Assembly: GCF_000016605.1 (NCBI RefSeq)
Contig: NC_009440.1
Coordinates: 310,001 to 374,000 of the forward strand
Direction of reading: 5' to 3'
DNA: 64,000 nt
Origin: Metallosphaera sedula DSM 5348
Lineage (GTDB): Archaea > Thermoproteota > Thermoprotei_A > Sulfolobales > Sulfolobaceae
A model generated the notes under the pieces. That model searched no databases. It was not told the DNA's origin and was given only the letters and a program-made list of their open reading frames with translations. Both the position numbers and the translations under genes were made by a program. Shown piece after piece: positions 18,835-28,203 of this stretch; positions within the stretch are counted from its first letter, which is position 1; every line of letters starts with the position of its first letter.

Positions 18835-19353
18835 AGCCTGCTGTTGCAATACCGCAATCTCCATGGATTCACTGGGTGTCACGGTTCCGTTCAGGACGAC
18901 CAGGATTACGTAGTTCCTGTAGTATGCGTAAAGGTACTGGTAGTGGGCCGAGCTCACGCATATACCGTTCACCTCACCAGTAACGTTCTTGATGGACCAG
19001 TTTAGGACTCTATAGATTTTCGCTATGGAGTTCACAACCTCTGGAAGGCGAGACGCTGACTGGTACTGGAATACCAGGATAGTTAGATTGGCGTTAGATG
19101 AGTGATATGACGAGTATAACGTTTCTGTGGAGCTATTGGAAAGCATCTCAATTATGGGAGATACCCCTGTGGGATCGCTTATTCTGCCTTCATTGACTAC
19201 GACCCAGTTCCCACCCAGTTTGCTATCCAGGGCTGAAGTTGAAACGAACTTTCCGCTGGCGTTAGTCAGGAAGGTTAGGAGCAACACCATTGTTGTGACA
19301 GAAACCACAATTACCACAACAAGGATGGCAAGGAGCAATAGCTTTGTTTTCAT
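18826..19353 (-). CDS. Anchored extracytoplasmic hypothetical protein
   Basis: 175 residues: one N-terminal membrane segment (about 4-30) and an outside domain with several N-glycosylation sequons and one Cys. No family recognised. TATA box at about 19374-19384, leaderless ATG 19353. Convergent with the TusA-fusion gene. Confidence 0.65.
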   Translation of the reverse strand: MKTKLLLLAILVVVIVVSVTTMVLLLTFLTNASGKFVSTSALDSKLGGNWVVVNEGRISDPTGVSPIIEMLSNSSTETLYSSYHSSNANLTILVFQYQSASRLPEVVNSIAKIYRVLNWSIKNVTGEVNGICVSSAHYQYLYAYYRNYVILVVLNGTVTPSESMEIAVLQQQALG

Positions 19354-19468
19354 TAGCTTCGTTTGAACTCGAGATTTTTATGAGTTATCATTACAACATC
19401 TTGGAAAGTAAGTGGAAAGGAGCTAGTGGGAGAGATTTTTGTAGCAACTAAGGAAGGCTAGCTCTAAG

Positions 19469-19480
19469 TTAATATTTAAT
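19469..19480 (+). promoter_or_regulatory. TATA box for the CitE-like gene
   Basis: TTAATATTTAAT is centred about 27 nt before ATG 19502. Confidence 0.55.
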
Positions 19481-19501
19481 TGTAGATTTTGATATTTGAT
19501 T

Positions 19502-20317
19502 ATGAAACGCAGATCTCAGCTCTACGTTCCTGGGATAAATGAACGCATGATAGTGAAAAGCTTGGATATACCTGCAGACTCTATCATATTCGATCTTGAG
19601 GACTCGGTTCCCCCGGATGACAAGGAGAGGGCGAGGGAACTAATCAGGAGGTCGCTTTCAGCTTACTCGTGGAAGGGGAAGGAGTTATGCGTTAGGGTCA
19701 ACCAGCTCACCACGAAAGATGGATTGAGGGATCTCCTCTTTGTCTCGGATCTTCCCGTTGACGTCATCCTAATCCCTAAGGCCGAGGGGTCTCTGGATTT
19801 CGTGCACAAGGTTACTGGGAAGATGCTGGAACCCATAGTGGAGACGCCGAGGGGTCTAGCGGAAATAGAGGATCTGGTTAGGTCAGACGGGGTCGTCGCA
19901 ATTTCCTACGGGGCAGCCGACTTAGCGCTTCACTCCCAAGGAGAGATAAAGGGATATGAGGGCAACATTTACGTTATGACGAGGGTCGCAACTTCCGCCA
20001 GGGCCTACGACGTGGAACCCGTGGATAAGGTTTACTTTGACCTAAGAAATGCAGAGGGTTTTAGGGCAGAGGCTCAGTTGGCCAAGAGCCTGGGCTTCTC
20101 AGGAAAACAGGTGATTCACCCCAGTCAGGTGGAGATAGCCAACTCGGTGTTCTCTCCCTCCAAGGAAGAATTGGAGTGGTATAGGGAAGTGGTGGACAGT
20201 TACGAGAAGGCCATGAGGGAGGGAAAGGGGGCGATCAGGTTGAGGGATCAACTCGTGGACCAGGTTCACTACAAGATAGCGAAGAGATACCTGCAGGACT
20301 ATTCTGAGATAAAGTGA
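19502..20317 (+). CDS. HpcH/HpaI-family lyase (citrate lyase beta subunit / malyl-CoA lyase-like)
   Basis: 271-residue cytosolic TIM-barrel lyase that cleaves or condenses CoA thioesters such as malyl-, citramalyl- or citryl-CoA, with Mg2+. Family motifs are clear: RSQLYVPG, FDLEDSVPP, VRVN, LIPKAEG, EPIVETPRG and SYGAADLA. Stand-alone CitE without alpha and gamma subunits usually acts as an acyl-CoA lyase rather than citrate lyase. ATG 19502 is preferred to TTG 19496 on TATA spacing. Monocistronic. Confidence 0.87.
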   Translation: MKRRSQLYVPGINERMIVKSLDIPADSIIFDLEDSVPPDDKERARELIRRSLSAYSWKGKELCVRVNQLTTKDGLRDLLFVSDLPVDVILIPKAEGSLDFVHKVTGKMLEPIVETPRGLAEIEDLVRSDGVVAISYGAADLALHSQGEIKGYEGNIYVMTRVATSARAYDVEPVDKVYFDLRNAEGFRAEAQLAKSLGFSGKQVIHPSQVEIANSVFSPSKEELEWYREVVDSYEKAMREGKGAIRLRDQLVDQVHYKIAKRYLQDYSEIK

Positions 20318-20499
20318 ACCTGTGTACTTGTCCTGAGATCCATTGACTCTTTCAGGATTCCTGTTTAACTCGTACTTTCCTTAGATCTAACAATCTATGA
20401 CTTGACTGTGCCCCAGTACTTACTTCTCAACTCTGTCTTCTCTTCGCTCAAAATCAAAAATCTCTGCAAATTAGCGTTCATATTTTCCCCGCTTAGCAG

Positions 20500-21141
20500 T
20501 TATGTCACCGTAAAGTAGCCTAGCACTGACTGGTTGAAGTAGTCCAGGAGTTGAACTGTATAGATCCCGGGTTGGAAGGTAGTGAAGCTTCCTTGAGGAA
20601 TAATGGAGGTAGAACTGTTGTTGGGTATCCAGTACCCACTCACGTTCAAGGAGAACTCGTTGGGAATTGTATCTACAACTTTCCCTTGGTAAATTAATTG
20701 CATCGAATCACTTGAAGGTAAGAGCTTATACTGTGTAGCTAAGAAGAGATTGGGGCAGTCATATACCCCAGGTGCAATTAATATTAGCGGTTCCGCCTTT
20801 GAGATGTTGGCTTCGGTATAATATCCCTTGAAAATGTTAAGGCCAATAGGACGAGATTGTGCGCAAGGATAGGGAGCGGGGAGGCTAAAATAACTAGAGT
20901 TTATTATAAGGGGCTCATTACCTCTGTAATACATCATTGCGATAATATGAATTGCCTGTCCGGGACTTATCTCAGTCGTGTTGAGATTTAGGTAAAGGGC
21001 TATCGAGCCATTAACTAGGGAGTAGGTTTTCCCCTTGAGATTCTCCAGAGGGAGACTAGAGGAGACCAGCTCCTGATGTATGGCTAACCCTGCAAAAACT
21101 GAGCCCACGACCAATATCAGAATGACATAAGCTACCTTCAT
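20500..21141 (-). CDS. Extracytoplasmic hypothetical protein
   Basis: 213 residues with an N-terminal membrane/signal segment (about 3-19) and a beta-rich outside domain holding sequons and two Cys (PYPCAQS and YDCPNL) that could form a disulfide. Not recognised. TATA box about 21163-21172. A pyrimidine-rich stretch lies beyond its 3' end. Confidence 0.65.
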   Translation of the reverse strand: MKVAYVILILVVGSVFAGLAIHQELVSSSLPLENLKGKTYSLVNGSIALYLNLNTTEISPGQAIHIIAMMYYRGNEPLIINSSYFSLPAPYPCAQSRPIGLNIFKGYYTEANISKAEPLILIAPGVYDCPNLFLATQYKLLPSSDSMQLIYQGKVVDTIPNEFSLNVSGYWIPNNSSTSIIPQGSFTTFQPGIYTVQLLDYFNQSVLGYFTVT

Positions 21142-21212
21142 GCCATTCCATTTGTTGATCGTTTTTTAAGGATTATCCAAGCATTCACTCGAATATTCAA
21201 GACCTGGCCAAG

Positions 21213-22220
21213 TTAAAAAATGGGCACGAAGTCCTCCTCCGAGACCTCAACCTCTTCCCCTGTTATCCCAAGTTCGGGGAACGAAGGCATCTTCACCCCA
21301 TACCTAGCTAGAGTCGACCCAACCCTTATCACTGCAGTCCTCCAGGCCTCCTCCTTCTCCTTGAGGTCAGGAATATGGAACCCTGCACTCCTAGCTAAGT
21401 CCTCCATCCTCTCGTTGACCTCCTCGAACCATGGGGGTAACTTCCAAAACTCCTTTGGTGGCCTATACGTGATCAGGGAGAGGAACACGAACCCTGCCCT
21501 GACCTGCTTGGTTACGAGTCTCTTTTGCTCATCGTTCATTCTTGAGGCGCCCTGAGTCATGATCAAGTGGGTGAAGGCGTAATGCCTCGTCTCATCAACT
21601 GCGGTATTACGGAAAGCCTTGGAGAACTCCTCGAGCTTCGCCCCACGCGACATCGTGGTGAACACTGTGGTTGCCGCTGCCTCCCCCATCATGAATGAGG
21701 TGAAGAGAACGTCGAGCGTGTACTTCTTGTAAGCCTCTAGGTAAGCCTTCCAGTACCTAGCTCCATTATACCACGTCCACTCCACGTTTAACATGGCCTT
21801 CCTTTCAAGGTCATCCTGAGGTTTGAACTGGAAGGGAAAACCTCTCATCATGGAGTCTATTGCCAGACCGCATACCATGTTGTGTCTGTTTTCGTCATAG
21901 GTAATTGTCGTCAGGATCCCCCTTACCGCCGTGTCCAGGTGGTGCTCAAACCCCTTGATTACCGCGTGGGCAAATACGGGAGTTGCGTTGTCGAAGTTGG
22001 ACAAGAGCGACCACCAATAAGCGATTGCCAGCCTCTGCTTCCTGTCTAGCCCTGAGGCGATTTCCCTGACCCTATCCCAGTTAATATCCTCCTCATCCCA
22101 CTGCTCCCTTTTGGCTCTCCTGTAGAGTTGCCAGGCCTTCTCATTGTCAAAGTTCCATCTGGGAGGGTAAACATTGGGTTCAGGATAAACGGGATCTAGA
22201 GAGTAATCAATCTCGGACAT
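21213..22220 (-). CDS. Ferritin-like diiron carboxylate protein (possible monooxygenase)
   Basis: 335-residue helical protein with two E-x-x-H iron motifs, in TYDENRHNM and AVDETRHYAF, and further Glu residues at expected helix positions (KGFEHHLD, MMGEAAAT). This is the pattern of R2/PaaA/AurF-type diiron oxidases. ATG 22220 is chosen over TTG 22223. It lies 150-160 bp upstream, same strand, of nothing else, but next to two crotonases that also read left. A role as oxygenase on a CoA ester or aromatic acid is a guess from the neighbourhood. Confidence 0.75.
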   Translation of the reverse strand: MSEIDYSLDPVYPEPNVYPPRWNFDNEKAWQLYRRAKREQWDEEDINWDRVREIASGLDRKQRLAIAYWWSLLSNFDNATPVFAHAVIKGFEHHLDTAVRGILTTITYDENRHNMVCGLAIDSMMRGFPFQFKPQDDLERKAMLNVEWTWYNGARYWKAYLEAYKKYTLDVLFTSFMMGEAAATTVFTTMSRGAKLEEFSKAFRNTAVDETRHYAFTHLIMTQGASRMNDEQKRLVTKQVRAGFVFLSLITYRPPKEFWKLPPWFEEVNERMEDLARSAGFHIPDLKEKEEAWRTAVIRVGSTLARYGVKMPSFPELGITGEEVEVSEEDFVPIF

Positions 22221-22301
22221 CAAATCACGTTAATATATAGAGCCCAGAAATATATAAATGTTCTTTAACCCCATTAAATGTTCAGGCTTTATGAACTGGG
22301 G

Positions 22302-23057
22302 TCAAGTCTTCCACTCCGGTTTCCTCTTCTCGAGGAAGGCCTTCATTCCCTCCCTCCCATCCTGAGAGACTAGAGTGACGTAGAAGTTCCTCCTCTCCAG
22401 GTCCAGGCCTTGCTGAAGTAGGGTATCCAATGCCCTATTCACCGCCTCCTTTCCCAGCTCAACAGCGAAACCGGATTTACCTGTTATTTCCCTTGCAAGC
22501 CTCATGGCCTCGGGAATGAGAGCTTCATCAGGTACAACCTTGGTTACAAGTCCCATCCTGTAGGCGTCCCACGCGGTGATGAGCCTTCCAGTTAGCACCA
22601 TCTCCATTGCCCTATACTTTCCCACGGTTCTGGTTAGCCTCTGCGTCCCGCCTGCCCCGGGTATTATTCCCAGGTTGATCTCAGGCTGTCCCAGTCTAGC
22701 GCTTTCCCCCGCAACTATCATGTCGCAGGCCATTGCCAGTTCCAGTCCTCCACCTGCTGCTACCCCATTGAGGGCAGCGATCACGGGTTTCCTGAACCCC
22801 CTAAGGGCGTCCCATAGGGGCATGTGACCTTCCCTCGTCACTTGTTCTATGGACATATCCAGCATCTCCTTTACGTCTGCCCCTGCAGAGAACGCCTTAC
22901 CATTTCCGGTTATGATTACTGCCCTTACCTGCGACTTGAGTTCGTTGAGCGCCTCAACCAGATCGTACACCATTTCCATGTTGATTGCGTTCAGTTTCTC
23001 TGGTCTGTTCAACCTGATTATTCCCACGTCTCCCTTCTCAACTATCACGGTTCTCAT
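22302..23057 (-). CDS. Enoyl-CoA hydratase (crotonase family)
   Basis: 251-residue crotonase hydrating 2-enoyl-CoA to 3-hydroxyacyl-CoA. Both catalytic Glu are in place (AGGGLELAMACD and GQPEINLGIIPGAGGTQRL), as is the oxyanion segment FSAGADVKEM. ATG 23057 has GGGGTGA six nt upstream and is preferred to GTG 23066. One base separates it from the stop of the upstream crotonase, so the two are one operon transcribed from about 23811. Confidence 0.92.
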   Translation of the reverse strand: MRTVIVEKGDVGIIRLNRPEKLNAINMEMVYDLVEALNELKSQVRAVIITGNGKAFSAGADVKEMLDMSIEQVTREGHMPLWDALRGFRKPVIAALNGVAAGGGLELAMACDMIVAGESARLGQPEINLGIIPGAGGTQRLTRTVGKYRAMEMVLTGRLITAWDAYRMGLVTKVVPDEALIPEAMRLAREITGKSGFAVELGKEAVNRALDTLLQQGLDLERRNFYVTLVSQDGREGMKAFLEKRKPEWKT

Positions 23058-23058
23058 G

Positions 23059-23811
23059 TCATTCACCCCTGAAACTAGGTTTCCTCTTCTCGAGGAAGGC
23101 CTTTACACCCTCCTTAAAGTCCTGCGTGGTTCCCAAGTAACCCTGCATCGCTGACTCGTATTCTAGGTATTCTTCAAGGTCGTGATATAGTGCTCTATTT
23201 ATCAGCTTCTTGGACGCTACGTATGACCTGAAGGGTCCGGAGGAAATCTCCTCGCCCAATTTCAGGGCTTCGGACAAGGGATCATCGGATATCTTCAGTA
23301 TGCCCTCCCTCTCTAGCTCTTCAGCCGTAATCTCACCTCCAAGTAGAAGCCTGTCCAGGAATCTGGTACCGCCTAACCTAGCTAGGATGAGGGTCAGCCC
23401 AGTGTCAGGTGCTAGCCCAATGTTGTGGAAGGCGGTGACAAACCTAGATCCCCGTGAGGCTATCCTTACGTCGCAGGCTAGGGCCAAACTTATCCCTGCA
23501 CCTGCCGTGACTCCGTTGACGGCTGAAATATAGATCTTGGACGAGAACCTGATTTCCCTGAGGATTGGGTAAAAGGACGACCTAAGGTCCTCTGTCAAGT
23601 CAGAGGATATGGAGCCAAGATCTGCGCCAACGGAGAAGGCCTTCCCTTCTCCCGTGAGGATTGCCACGCGCTTCCCAGGGTCTGAATTGAATCGTTTAAG
23701 GGATCCAAGGAGTTCAGACCTAAGTTCAAGGCTTAGGGCATTGAGCTTATCGGGTCTAGAGAGTGATATGACTGAGACGGGTCCGTGATCCCGAATCTGA
23801 ACTAGAGACAT
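23059..23811 (-). CDS. Crotonase-family enoyl-CoA isomerase, PaaG-like
   Basis: 250-residue crotonase whose first catalytic Glu is absent (TAGAGISLALACD) and whose second position is Asp (NIGLAPDTGLTLILARLGG). That combination is typical of PaaG-type isomerases of phenylacetate breakdown and of delta3-delta2 enoyl-CoA isomerases, not hydratases. Leaderless ATG 23811 with TATA at 23831-23841. It may isomerise an epoxide or double bond in the pathway served by its neighbours. Confidence 0.85.
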   Translation of the reverse strand: MSLVQIRDHGPVSVISLSRPDKLNALSLELRSELLGSLKRFNSDPGKRVAILTGEGKAFSVGADLGSISSDLTEDLRSSFYPILREIRFSSKIYISAVNGVTAGAGISLALACDVRIASRGSRFVTAFHNIGLAPDTGLTLILARLGGTRFLDRLLLGGEITAEELEREGILKISDDPLSEALKLGEEISSGPFRSYVASKKLINRALYHDLEEYLEYESAMQGYLGTTQDFKEGVKAFLEKRKPSFRGE

Positions 23812-23830
23812 TGAGATAGTTTTTGAATGA

Positions 23831-23841
23831 TATATATAAAA
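23831..23841 (-). promoter_or_regulatory. TATA box for the crotonase operon
   Basis: The minus strand reads TTTATATATA centred about 26 nt before ATG 23811. Confidence 0.55.
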
Positions 23842-24021
23842 CTTGGAGCAAATGCATTAAGTCGCGACAAGATATTGAGGGAGCGTAGAAGCTGAGATAC
23901 ACCTGTAATTATTCCGCGCTAAAAACGCTTTAATTTATCTGAATTGATTTTTATGTAATAAACTGAAAGAAAAACATACATTATCAACACACATGATTTT
24001 GAAGTTATAAATTATCAAGAA

Positions 24022-24032
24022 AACATATATAG
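24022..24032 (+). promoter_or_regulatory. TATA box for the thiolase-DUF35-PaaK-HAD operon
   Basis: AACATATATAG is centred 27 nt before the ATG at 24054. Confidence 0.55.
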
Positions 24033-24053
24033 TTCCAATGTAAAACTTACTCG

Positions 24054-25217
24054 ATGAGAAGGAGAGTAGGTATAGTAGGTGTGGGGATGTCCAAGTTCGG
24101 GAAGAGGGATGACGTTTCTGTTAGGGAACTCTCATGGGAGGCCATAATGGAGGCCCTTCAGGATGCTGGAATTACGCAGAAAGATGTGGACCTTGTGGTC
24201 GCAGGGAGCACAGCCTATCGGGGTGTGGAGCTCTATCCAGCTCCCCCTGTCTCAGAGTACTCTTCCCTTACGGGAAAGACGCCCATAAGGGTAGAGGCAG
24301 CTTGTGCCACCGGATCGGCTGCGGCTTTCACCGCAATCAACTCAATCGCATCAGGAATGGTGGATGTGGTCCTCGCAGTGGGTTTCGATAAGATGACAGA
24401 AGTTGATACCCAGACCTCCCTAGCCATAGGCGGGAGGGGAGGAAACTATGAGTGGGAGTTTCACATGTATGGTACAACCTTCCCTGCGTATTATGCCCTT
24501 TACGCAACAAGGCACATGGCAGTGTACGGAACCACGGAGGAGGACATGGCCCTGGCCTCCGTGAAGGCACATAAATATGCCTCAATGAACGAGAAGGCCC
24601 ACCTCAGGAACAGGGTTACCGTAGAGGACGTGTTGAAGTCGAGGGTAATATCGTGGCCCATTAAGCTACTGGACTCCTCTCCCATAAGTGATGGAGCAGC
24701 AGCCGTGATATTCGCGTCAGAGGAAAAGATAAGGGAGCTCAATGTGGATACCCCAGTCTGGGTTGAGGGAATAGGTTACGGTAGCGACACCTCGAGCATT
24801 GCGAGGAGGGGAGAGTGGACCAGTTTGAGGGCAGCTAGGGACGCCGCCAACATGGCTTATTCCCAGAGTAAGAGGTCTCCAAGGGACGTGGAGTACGCAA
24901 CAGTTCACGACTGTTTCACGATCGCCGAGATCATGGCCTATGAGGATCTTGGGTTCGCGGAAAGGGGTAGAGGGGCTACCCTTCTGAGGGAGGGACAAAC
25001 GGAGAAGGGAGGGAAAGTTGCGGTGAACCTCTTTGGAGGACTCAAGGCCAAGGGACATCCGCTAGGCGCAACGGGTCTCTCCATGATGTACGAGGTAACA
25101 AAGCAGTTGAGGGAGGAGGCAGGTCCTGTTCAACAACAGTTCAAGAATTACGTAGCCCTGACACATAACGTGGGAGGGACCGGGCACTACGCCTACGTAA
25201 GTATTCTCTCGAGGTGA
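24054..25217 (+). CDS. SCP-x-type thiolase / acetyl-CoA acetyltransferase
   Basis: 387-residue thiolase-fold enzyme, cleaving 3-ketoacyl-CoA or condensing acetyl-CoA. Nucleophile C84 lies in EAACATGS; further motifs are VHDCFTIAE, KAKGHPLGATG and HNVGGTGHYA. The last replaces the CxGGG of bacterial thiolases, as in SCP-x types. A DUF35 gene follows after 4 bp; archaeal thiolases of this type work in complex with DUF35 proteins. First gene of a four-gene operon. Confidence 0.9.
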   Translation: MRRRVGIVGVGMSKFGKRDDVSVRELSWEAIMEALQDAGITQKDVDLVVAGSTAYRGVELYPAPPVSEYSSLTGKTPIRVEAACATGSAAAFTAINSIASGMVDVVLAVGFDKMTEVDTQTSLAIGGRGGNYEWEFHMYGTTFPAYYALYATRHMAVYGTTEEDMALASVKAHKYASMNEKAHLRNRVTVEDVLKSRVISWPIKLLDSSPISDGAAAVIFASEEKIRELNVDTPVWVEGIGYGSDTSSIARRGEWTSLRAARDAANMAYSQSKRSPRDVEYATVHDCFTIAEIMAYEDLGFAERGRGATLLREGQTEKGGKVAVNLFGGLKAKGHPLGATGLSMMYEVTKQLREEAGPVQQQFKNYVALTHNVGGTGHYAYVSILSR

Positions 25218-25221
25218 TCTC

Positions 25222-25611
25222 ATGGAGGGAATTCCATTACAGTTGAGGTATACGGTCCCTGAGAAGGGATATGAGAAGTTCTGGGAGGGGCTGAGGAAAA
25301 ACGAGATCTGGGCCACGAAGTGTAGAAAGTGTGGGACACTGTATTACCCCCCGCAAAGGGATTGTACCTCGTGCTACACCTCCGAACTTGAGTGGGTGAA
25401 ACTATCCAACAGGGGAAAGCTCATGACCTATACCGTGGTGAAGGCGAAACCGCAAGGGTACGAGAGTGAAGAGGATTACGTCATTGGAATAGTTAGAACT
25501 GACGACGGAGTTGACCTGATGTGTTGGATCAAGGGAACCCCAAGGGTTAACTCCCACGTGAATCTAGTGACTGATGGAAAGAGGGTTGTGGGTGAGATCC
25601 TTGATGTATGA
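25222..25611 (+). CDS. DUF35 zinc-ribbon/OB-fold acyl-CoA-binding protein
   Basis: 129-residue partner of the thiolase. Zinc ribbon C34-x2-C37...C48-x2-C51 (CRKCGTLYYPP, DCTSC) followed by an OB-fold. DUF35 proteins hold acyl-CoA and bridge thiolases to partner enzymes. The stop codon overlaps the start of the PaaK-like gene by 8 bp. Confidence 0.9.
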   Translation: MEGIPLQLRYTVPEKGYEKFWEGLRKNEIWATKCRKCGTLYYPPQRDCTSCYTSELEWVKLSNRGKLMTYTVVKAKPQGYESEEDYVIGIVRTDDGVDLMCWIKGTPRVNSHVNLVTDGKRVVGEILDV

Positions 25612-26887
25612 TGAGACTGACCCAAGGGCCTTAACCAAGGAAGAGATCGAGAACGTGCAGGCTTTCAGGCTCAGGCGGGCGTTGAGGAGGGCCTACGAGA
25701 GAAGTCCCTTCTACAGGAGGATCTTTAAGGAGAGAAATCTGACTCCCGACGACATTCGCACGAAAGAGGACCTAAGGAAGCTACCTTTCACCACTAAGAC
25801 CGACCTGAGGGAGAAGGGCTACCCATACGGAGGCGAGTTCATGACGGTGGAACTGGAGGAAATAGTGGGCTGGCATATGACCAGCGGGACCACTGGGGTT
25901 CCCACAGTTGGGGCTTACACTTCCTCGGATGTGGAGTTGTGGGCTAACCTCGTTGCGAGAAGTCTCAGGACAGCTGGTGTCACGCGGAAGGACATAATTG
26001 CAAACGTTTACGGCTACGGTCTATTCACAGGCGGAATGGGACTTCACTTGGGGGCGCAGAAGATAGGGGCAAAGGTAATCCCTTGGAGCACTGGGAGGAC
26101 AGAGGCACTGGCCAAGACATTGAAGGACTTCAGGGCCACGGTAATCACTGGAACACCCTCATACGAGCTGGTAATAGCCGAGAAGGTAAGGGAGGCAGGG
26201 CTTGACCCGGAGAGGGACCTGACGTTAAGGCTCGCAATACCTGGTGCAGAGTCAATGACCCCGGAGATGTTGAGGAGGATAGAGAAGGAACTGGGTCTCC
26301 TGAGCAGGGGAGGAGGTGCCAGGGAGATATACGGGCTCACCGAGGCTATAGGTCCTGGGGTAGCTCAGGAATGCCCCCACGACAATCACGAGTTCATGCA
26401 TATCTGGACTGATCACTTCCTAGTGGAGATAATAGATCCAGACACGGGAGAGAACGTGGGTGAGGGCGAGGAGGGAGAGATGGTTTTCACTCACCTCACC
26501 AGGGAGGGAATGCCACTAATTAGGTATAGAACGAGGGACATTACCAGGTTGGTGGAGAGCGACGACGACATCCCCTTCCCAAAGGTCGCAATAATGAAGG
26601 GAAGGTCAGACGACGTCATTTTCTACAAGGGGGTGAAGCTTTATCCCACGGCCATTAATGAGGTACTCATGAAGATGCCCGAGGTCATGGAGTATCAGAT
26701 GGTGATAACTAAGGACCCGCAGAAGTTTCTTCTCCTGGTGGAGACTACTTCTCCCTCCGAGGATCTTAGAAGGCGGATAGTTACGGACATCAAGAACGTT
26801 ACCTTCGTCAATCCCGAGGTTGACTTCGTGTCCCCTGGAACCCTTCCCAGGTTCGAGGGCAAGTCCAAGAGGGTGGTTCTGAAGTGA
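25604..26887 (+). CDS. Phenylacetate-CoA ligase-like (PaaK family) adenylate-forming enzyme
   Basis: 427-residue AMP-forming acyl-CoA ligase. P-loop TSGTTGVPTV, EIYGLTEAIG, and the RYRTRD segment before the C-terminal hinge follow PaaK rather than long-chain synthetases; length also fits PaaK. It should activate phenylacetate or another aryl/short acid with ATP and CoA. ATG 25604 has GGTGAG seven nt upstream; an in-frame upstream start at 25574 would overlap DUF35 more deeply and is rejected. Overlaps the next gene by 4 bp. Confidence 0.88.
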   Translation: MYDETDPRALTKEEIENVQAFRLRRALRRAYERSPFYRRIFKERNLTPDDIRTKEDLRKLPFTTKTDLREKGYPYGGEFMTVELEEIVGWHMTSGTTGVPTVGAYTSSDVELWANLVARSLRTAGVTRKDIIANVYGYGLFTGGMGLHLGAQKIGAKVIPWSTGRTEALAKTLKDFRATVITGTPSYELVIAEKVREAGLDPERDLTLRLAIPGAESMTPEMLRRIEKELGLLSRGGGAREIYGLTEAIGPGVAQECPHDNHEFMHIWTDHFLVEIIDPDTGENVGEGEEGEMVFTHLTREGMPLIRYRTRDITRLVESDDDIPFPKVAIMKGRSDDVIFYKGVKLYPTAINEVLMKMPEVMEYQMVITKDPQKFLLLVETTSPSEDLRRRIVTDIKNVTFVNPEVDFVSPGTLPRFEGKSKRVVLK

Positions 26888-27888
26888 AGGTTTTCGTGAT
26901 AGGATCAGGGGTCATGGGTAGCGGTATAGGTCAGGTCTTTGCCATGGCCGGACACGAGGTGACTCTTTATGACGTTAAGGAGGAGGCACTCAAGAAGGCA
27001 ATGGAGGGTATAAGATGGTCCCTTCAGAAGCTCCAGGAGAAGGGAAGCGTGAAGGACGTGGAGTCGGTCCTGTCGAGAATATTTACCTCAAGGGATTTGA
27101 GCGAAGCAAGAGATCACCTAGTGATAGAGGCGGTGTTCGAGGACATAAAGGTGAAGAGCGATGTTTTAGGCAGGGTCTCTCCCCTTACCGACGAGATCAT
27201 TGCCAGCAACACTAGCTCCCTCCCCATCACTGAGCTATCTAGGGCTGTGAGGAACCCAGAGCGTTTCCTTGGGATGCACTTCTTCAATCCCCCAGTTCTT
27301 ATGAAACTAGTGGAGGTGATACGGGGAGATAACACGTCTGAGGAGAGGTTCAGAGAGGCCCTAGATATCGTAAAGTCTCTCGGAAAGTATCCGCTCCCCG
27401 TTAGGAAGGACGTGTTTGGGTTCGTGGTAAATAGGATACTGTTCAGGCTCTTCACCTCCGCTTGCGCTCTCCTAACGCAGTATACCCCACACGAGATCGA
27501 TTATGTGGCCATTAAGGAACTTGGTATGCCCATGGGGTTAATCATGCTCCTGGACTACACGGGTTTAGACGTGAACTACGACATTTCGAAGGAGGCTGAG
27601 AGGAGAGGTTTCCCGTTCAAATGCGATGTTCTAGAGGGGATGGTGAAGTCGGGTAAACTTGGAAGGAAATCAGGTCAAGGGTTTTACGACTGGAGCAAGG
27701 GTAAACCTGAGGTTAAGGCTACCAGTGGACCCGACCCTCGAGAGCTCTTGAGGGGGGCGGTGGAGGAGGCCAAGTGGCTAATATCACAGGGTGTGGTGAC
27801 TAGGGAGGAACTGGAGACTGGTCTGAAGCTGGGACTTGGAATGTCTCGAGGAATCCTTGAACTTGGGGAAATTCTAGGCGTGCATTGA
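26884..27888 (+). CDS. 3-hydroxyacyl-CoA dehydrogenase
   Basis: 334-residue NAD-dependent enzyme oxidising (S)-3-hydroxyacyl-CoA. Rossmann motif VIGSGVMGSGIGQ, signature MHFFNPPVLMKLVEVI with the active-site His, and a C-terminal helical domain ending near RKSGQGFYDW; a further about 60 residues look like the duplicated C-terminal half domain. GTG 26884 overlaps the ligase stop (GTGA). Last gene of the operon. Confidence 0.92.
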   Translation: MKVFVIGSGVMGSGIGQVFAMAGHEVTLYDVKEEALKKAMEGIRWSLQKLQEKGSVKDVESVLSRIFTSRDLSEARDHLVIEAVFEDIKVKSDVLGRVSPLTDEIIASNTSSLPITELSRAVRNPERFLGMHFFNPPVLMKLVEVIRGDNTSEERFREALDIVKSLGKYPLPVRKDVFGFVVNRILFRLFTSACALLTQYTPHEIDYVAIKELGMPMGLIMLLDYTGLDVNYDISKEAERRGFPFKCDVLEGMVKSGKLGRKSGQGFYDWSKGKPEVKATSGPDPRELLRGAVEEAKWLISQGVVTREELETGLKLGLGMSRGILELGEILGVH

Positions 27889-27918
27889 GGTTATCTCAAA
27901 GTTTCTCGTGTCCGGTCA

Positions 27919-27929
27919 CGTTATATAAA
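27919..27929 (+). promoter_or_regulatory. Orphan TATA box
   Basis: CGTTATATAAA stands in a region with no long downstream gene; the predicted start site falls at about 27950, on the palindrome. Confidence 0.4.
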
Positions 27930-27941
27930 GTCAGTCTGTGG

Positions 27942-28055
27942 ATGGGATTGAAACAATTGTTTCCTACACTGTCCCTAATTCTTGGGGAATTCACTCCTTA
28001 CTGCTTGGGTCTAACCTTCACTGGCCGAAGAAATAGAAGCCAGTATCATCATTAA
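27942..28055 (+). other. Possible small ORF (37 codons) after the orphan promoter
   Basis: Open frame from ATG 27942 (or TTG 27948, at leaderless distance from the TATA box) to TAA 28053-28055. The product would be about 35 residues with no recognisable motif. It may be chance; an untranslated RNA is equally possible. Confidence 0.18.
27950..27963. promoter_or_regulatory. 14-bp perfect palindrome at the predicted start of the orphan transcript
   Basis: GAAACAATTGTTTC is fully self-complementary and lies about 26 nt after the TATA box, where a repressor would block initiation. Confidence 0.4.
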
Positions 28056-28198
28056 TTTACGTTCAGAGCTCAGACTATCATTTTTCTCGTCGGATGATTT
28101 CTCTTAAAGAAAAGTTTGTCTTCACCGTTGTTTATGTAGTTGTTAAAAATTTTCACGCATAAGTTCTTTTTGTCAATATGAGGGAGCCAACGATGATT

Positions 28199-28203
28199 AA
28201 AAA
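28199..28203 (-). terminator. Short T-run after the carbonic anhydrase gene
   Basis: On the minus strand GGTTTTTAATC follows the stop by about 17 nt. Confidence 0.35.

Noticed and set aside
27941-27965. GATTGAAAC resembling the end of a CRISPR repeat
   Set aside because: Single occurrence, no second copy at spacer distance; better explained as part of a palindrome.
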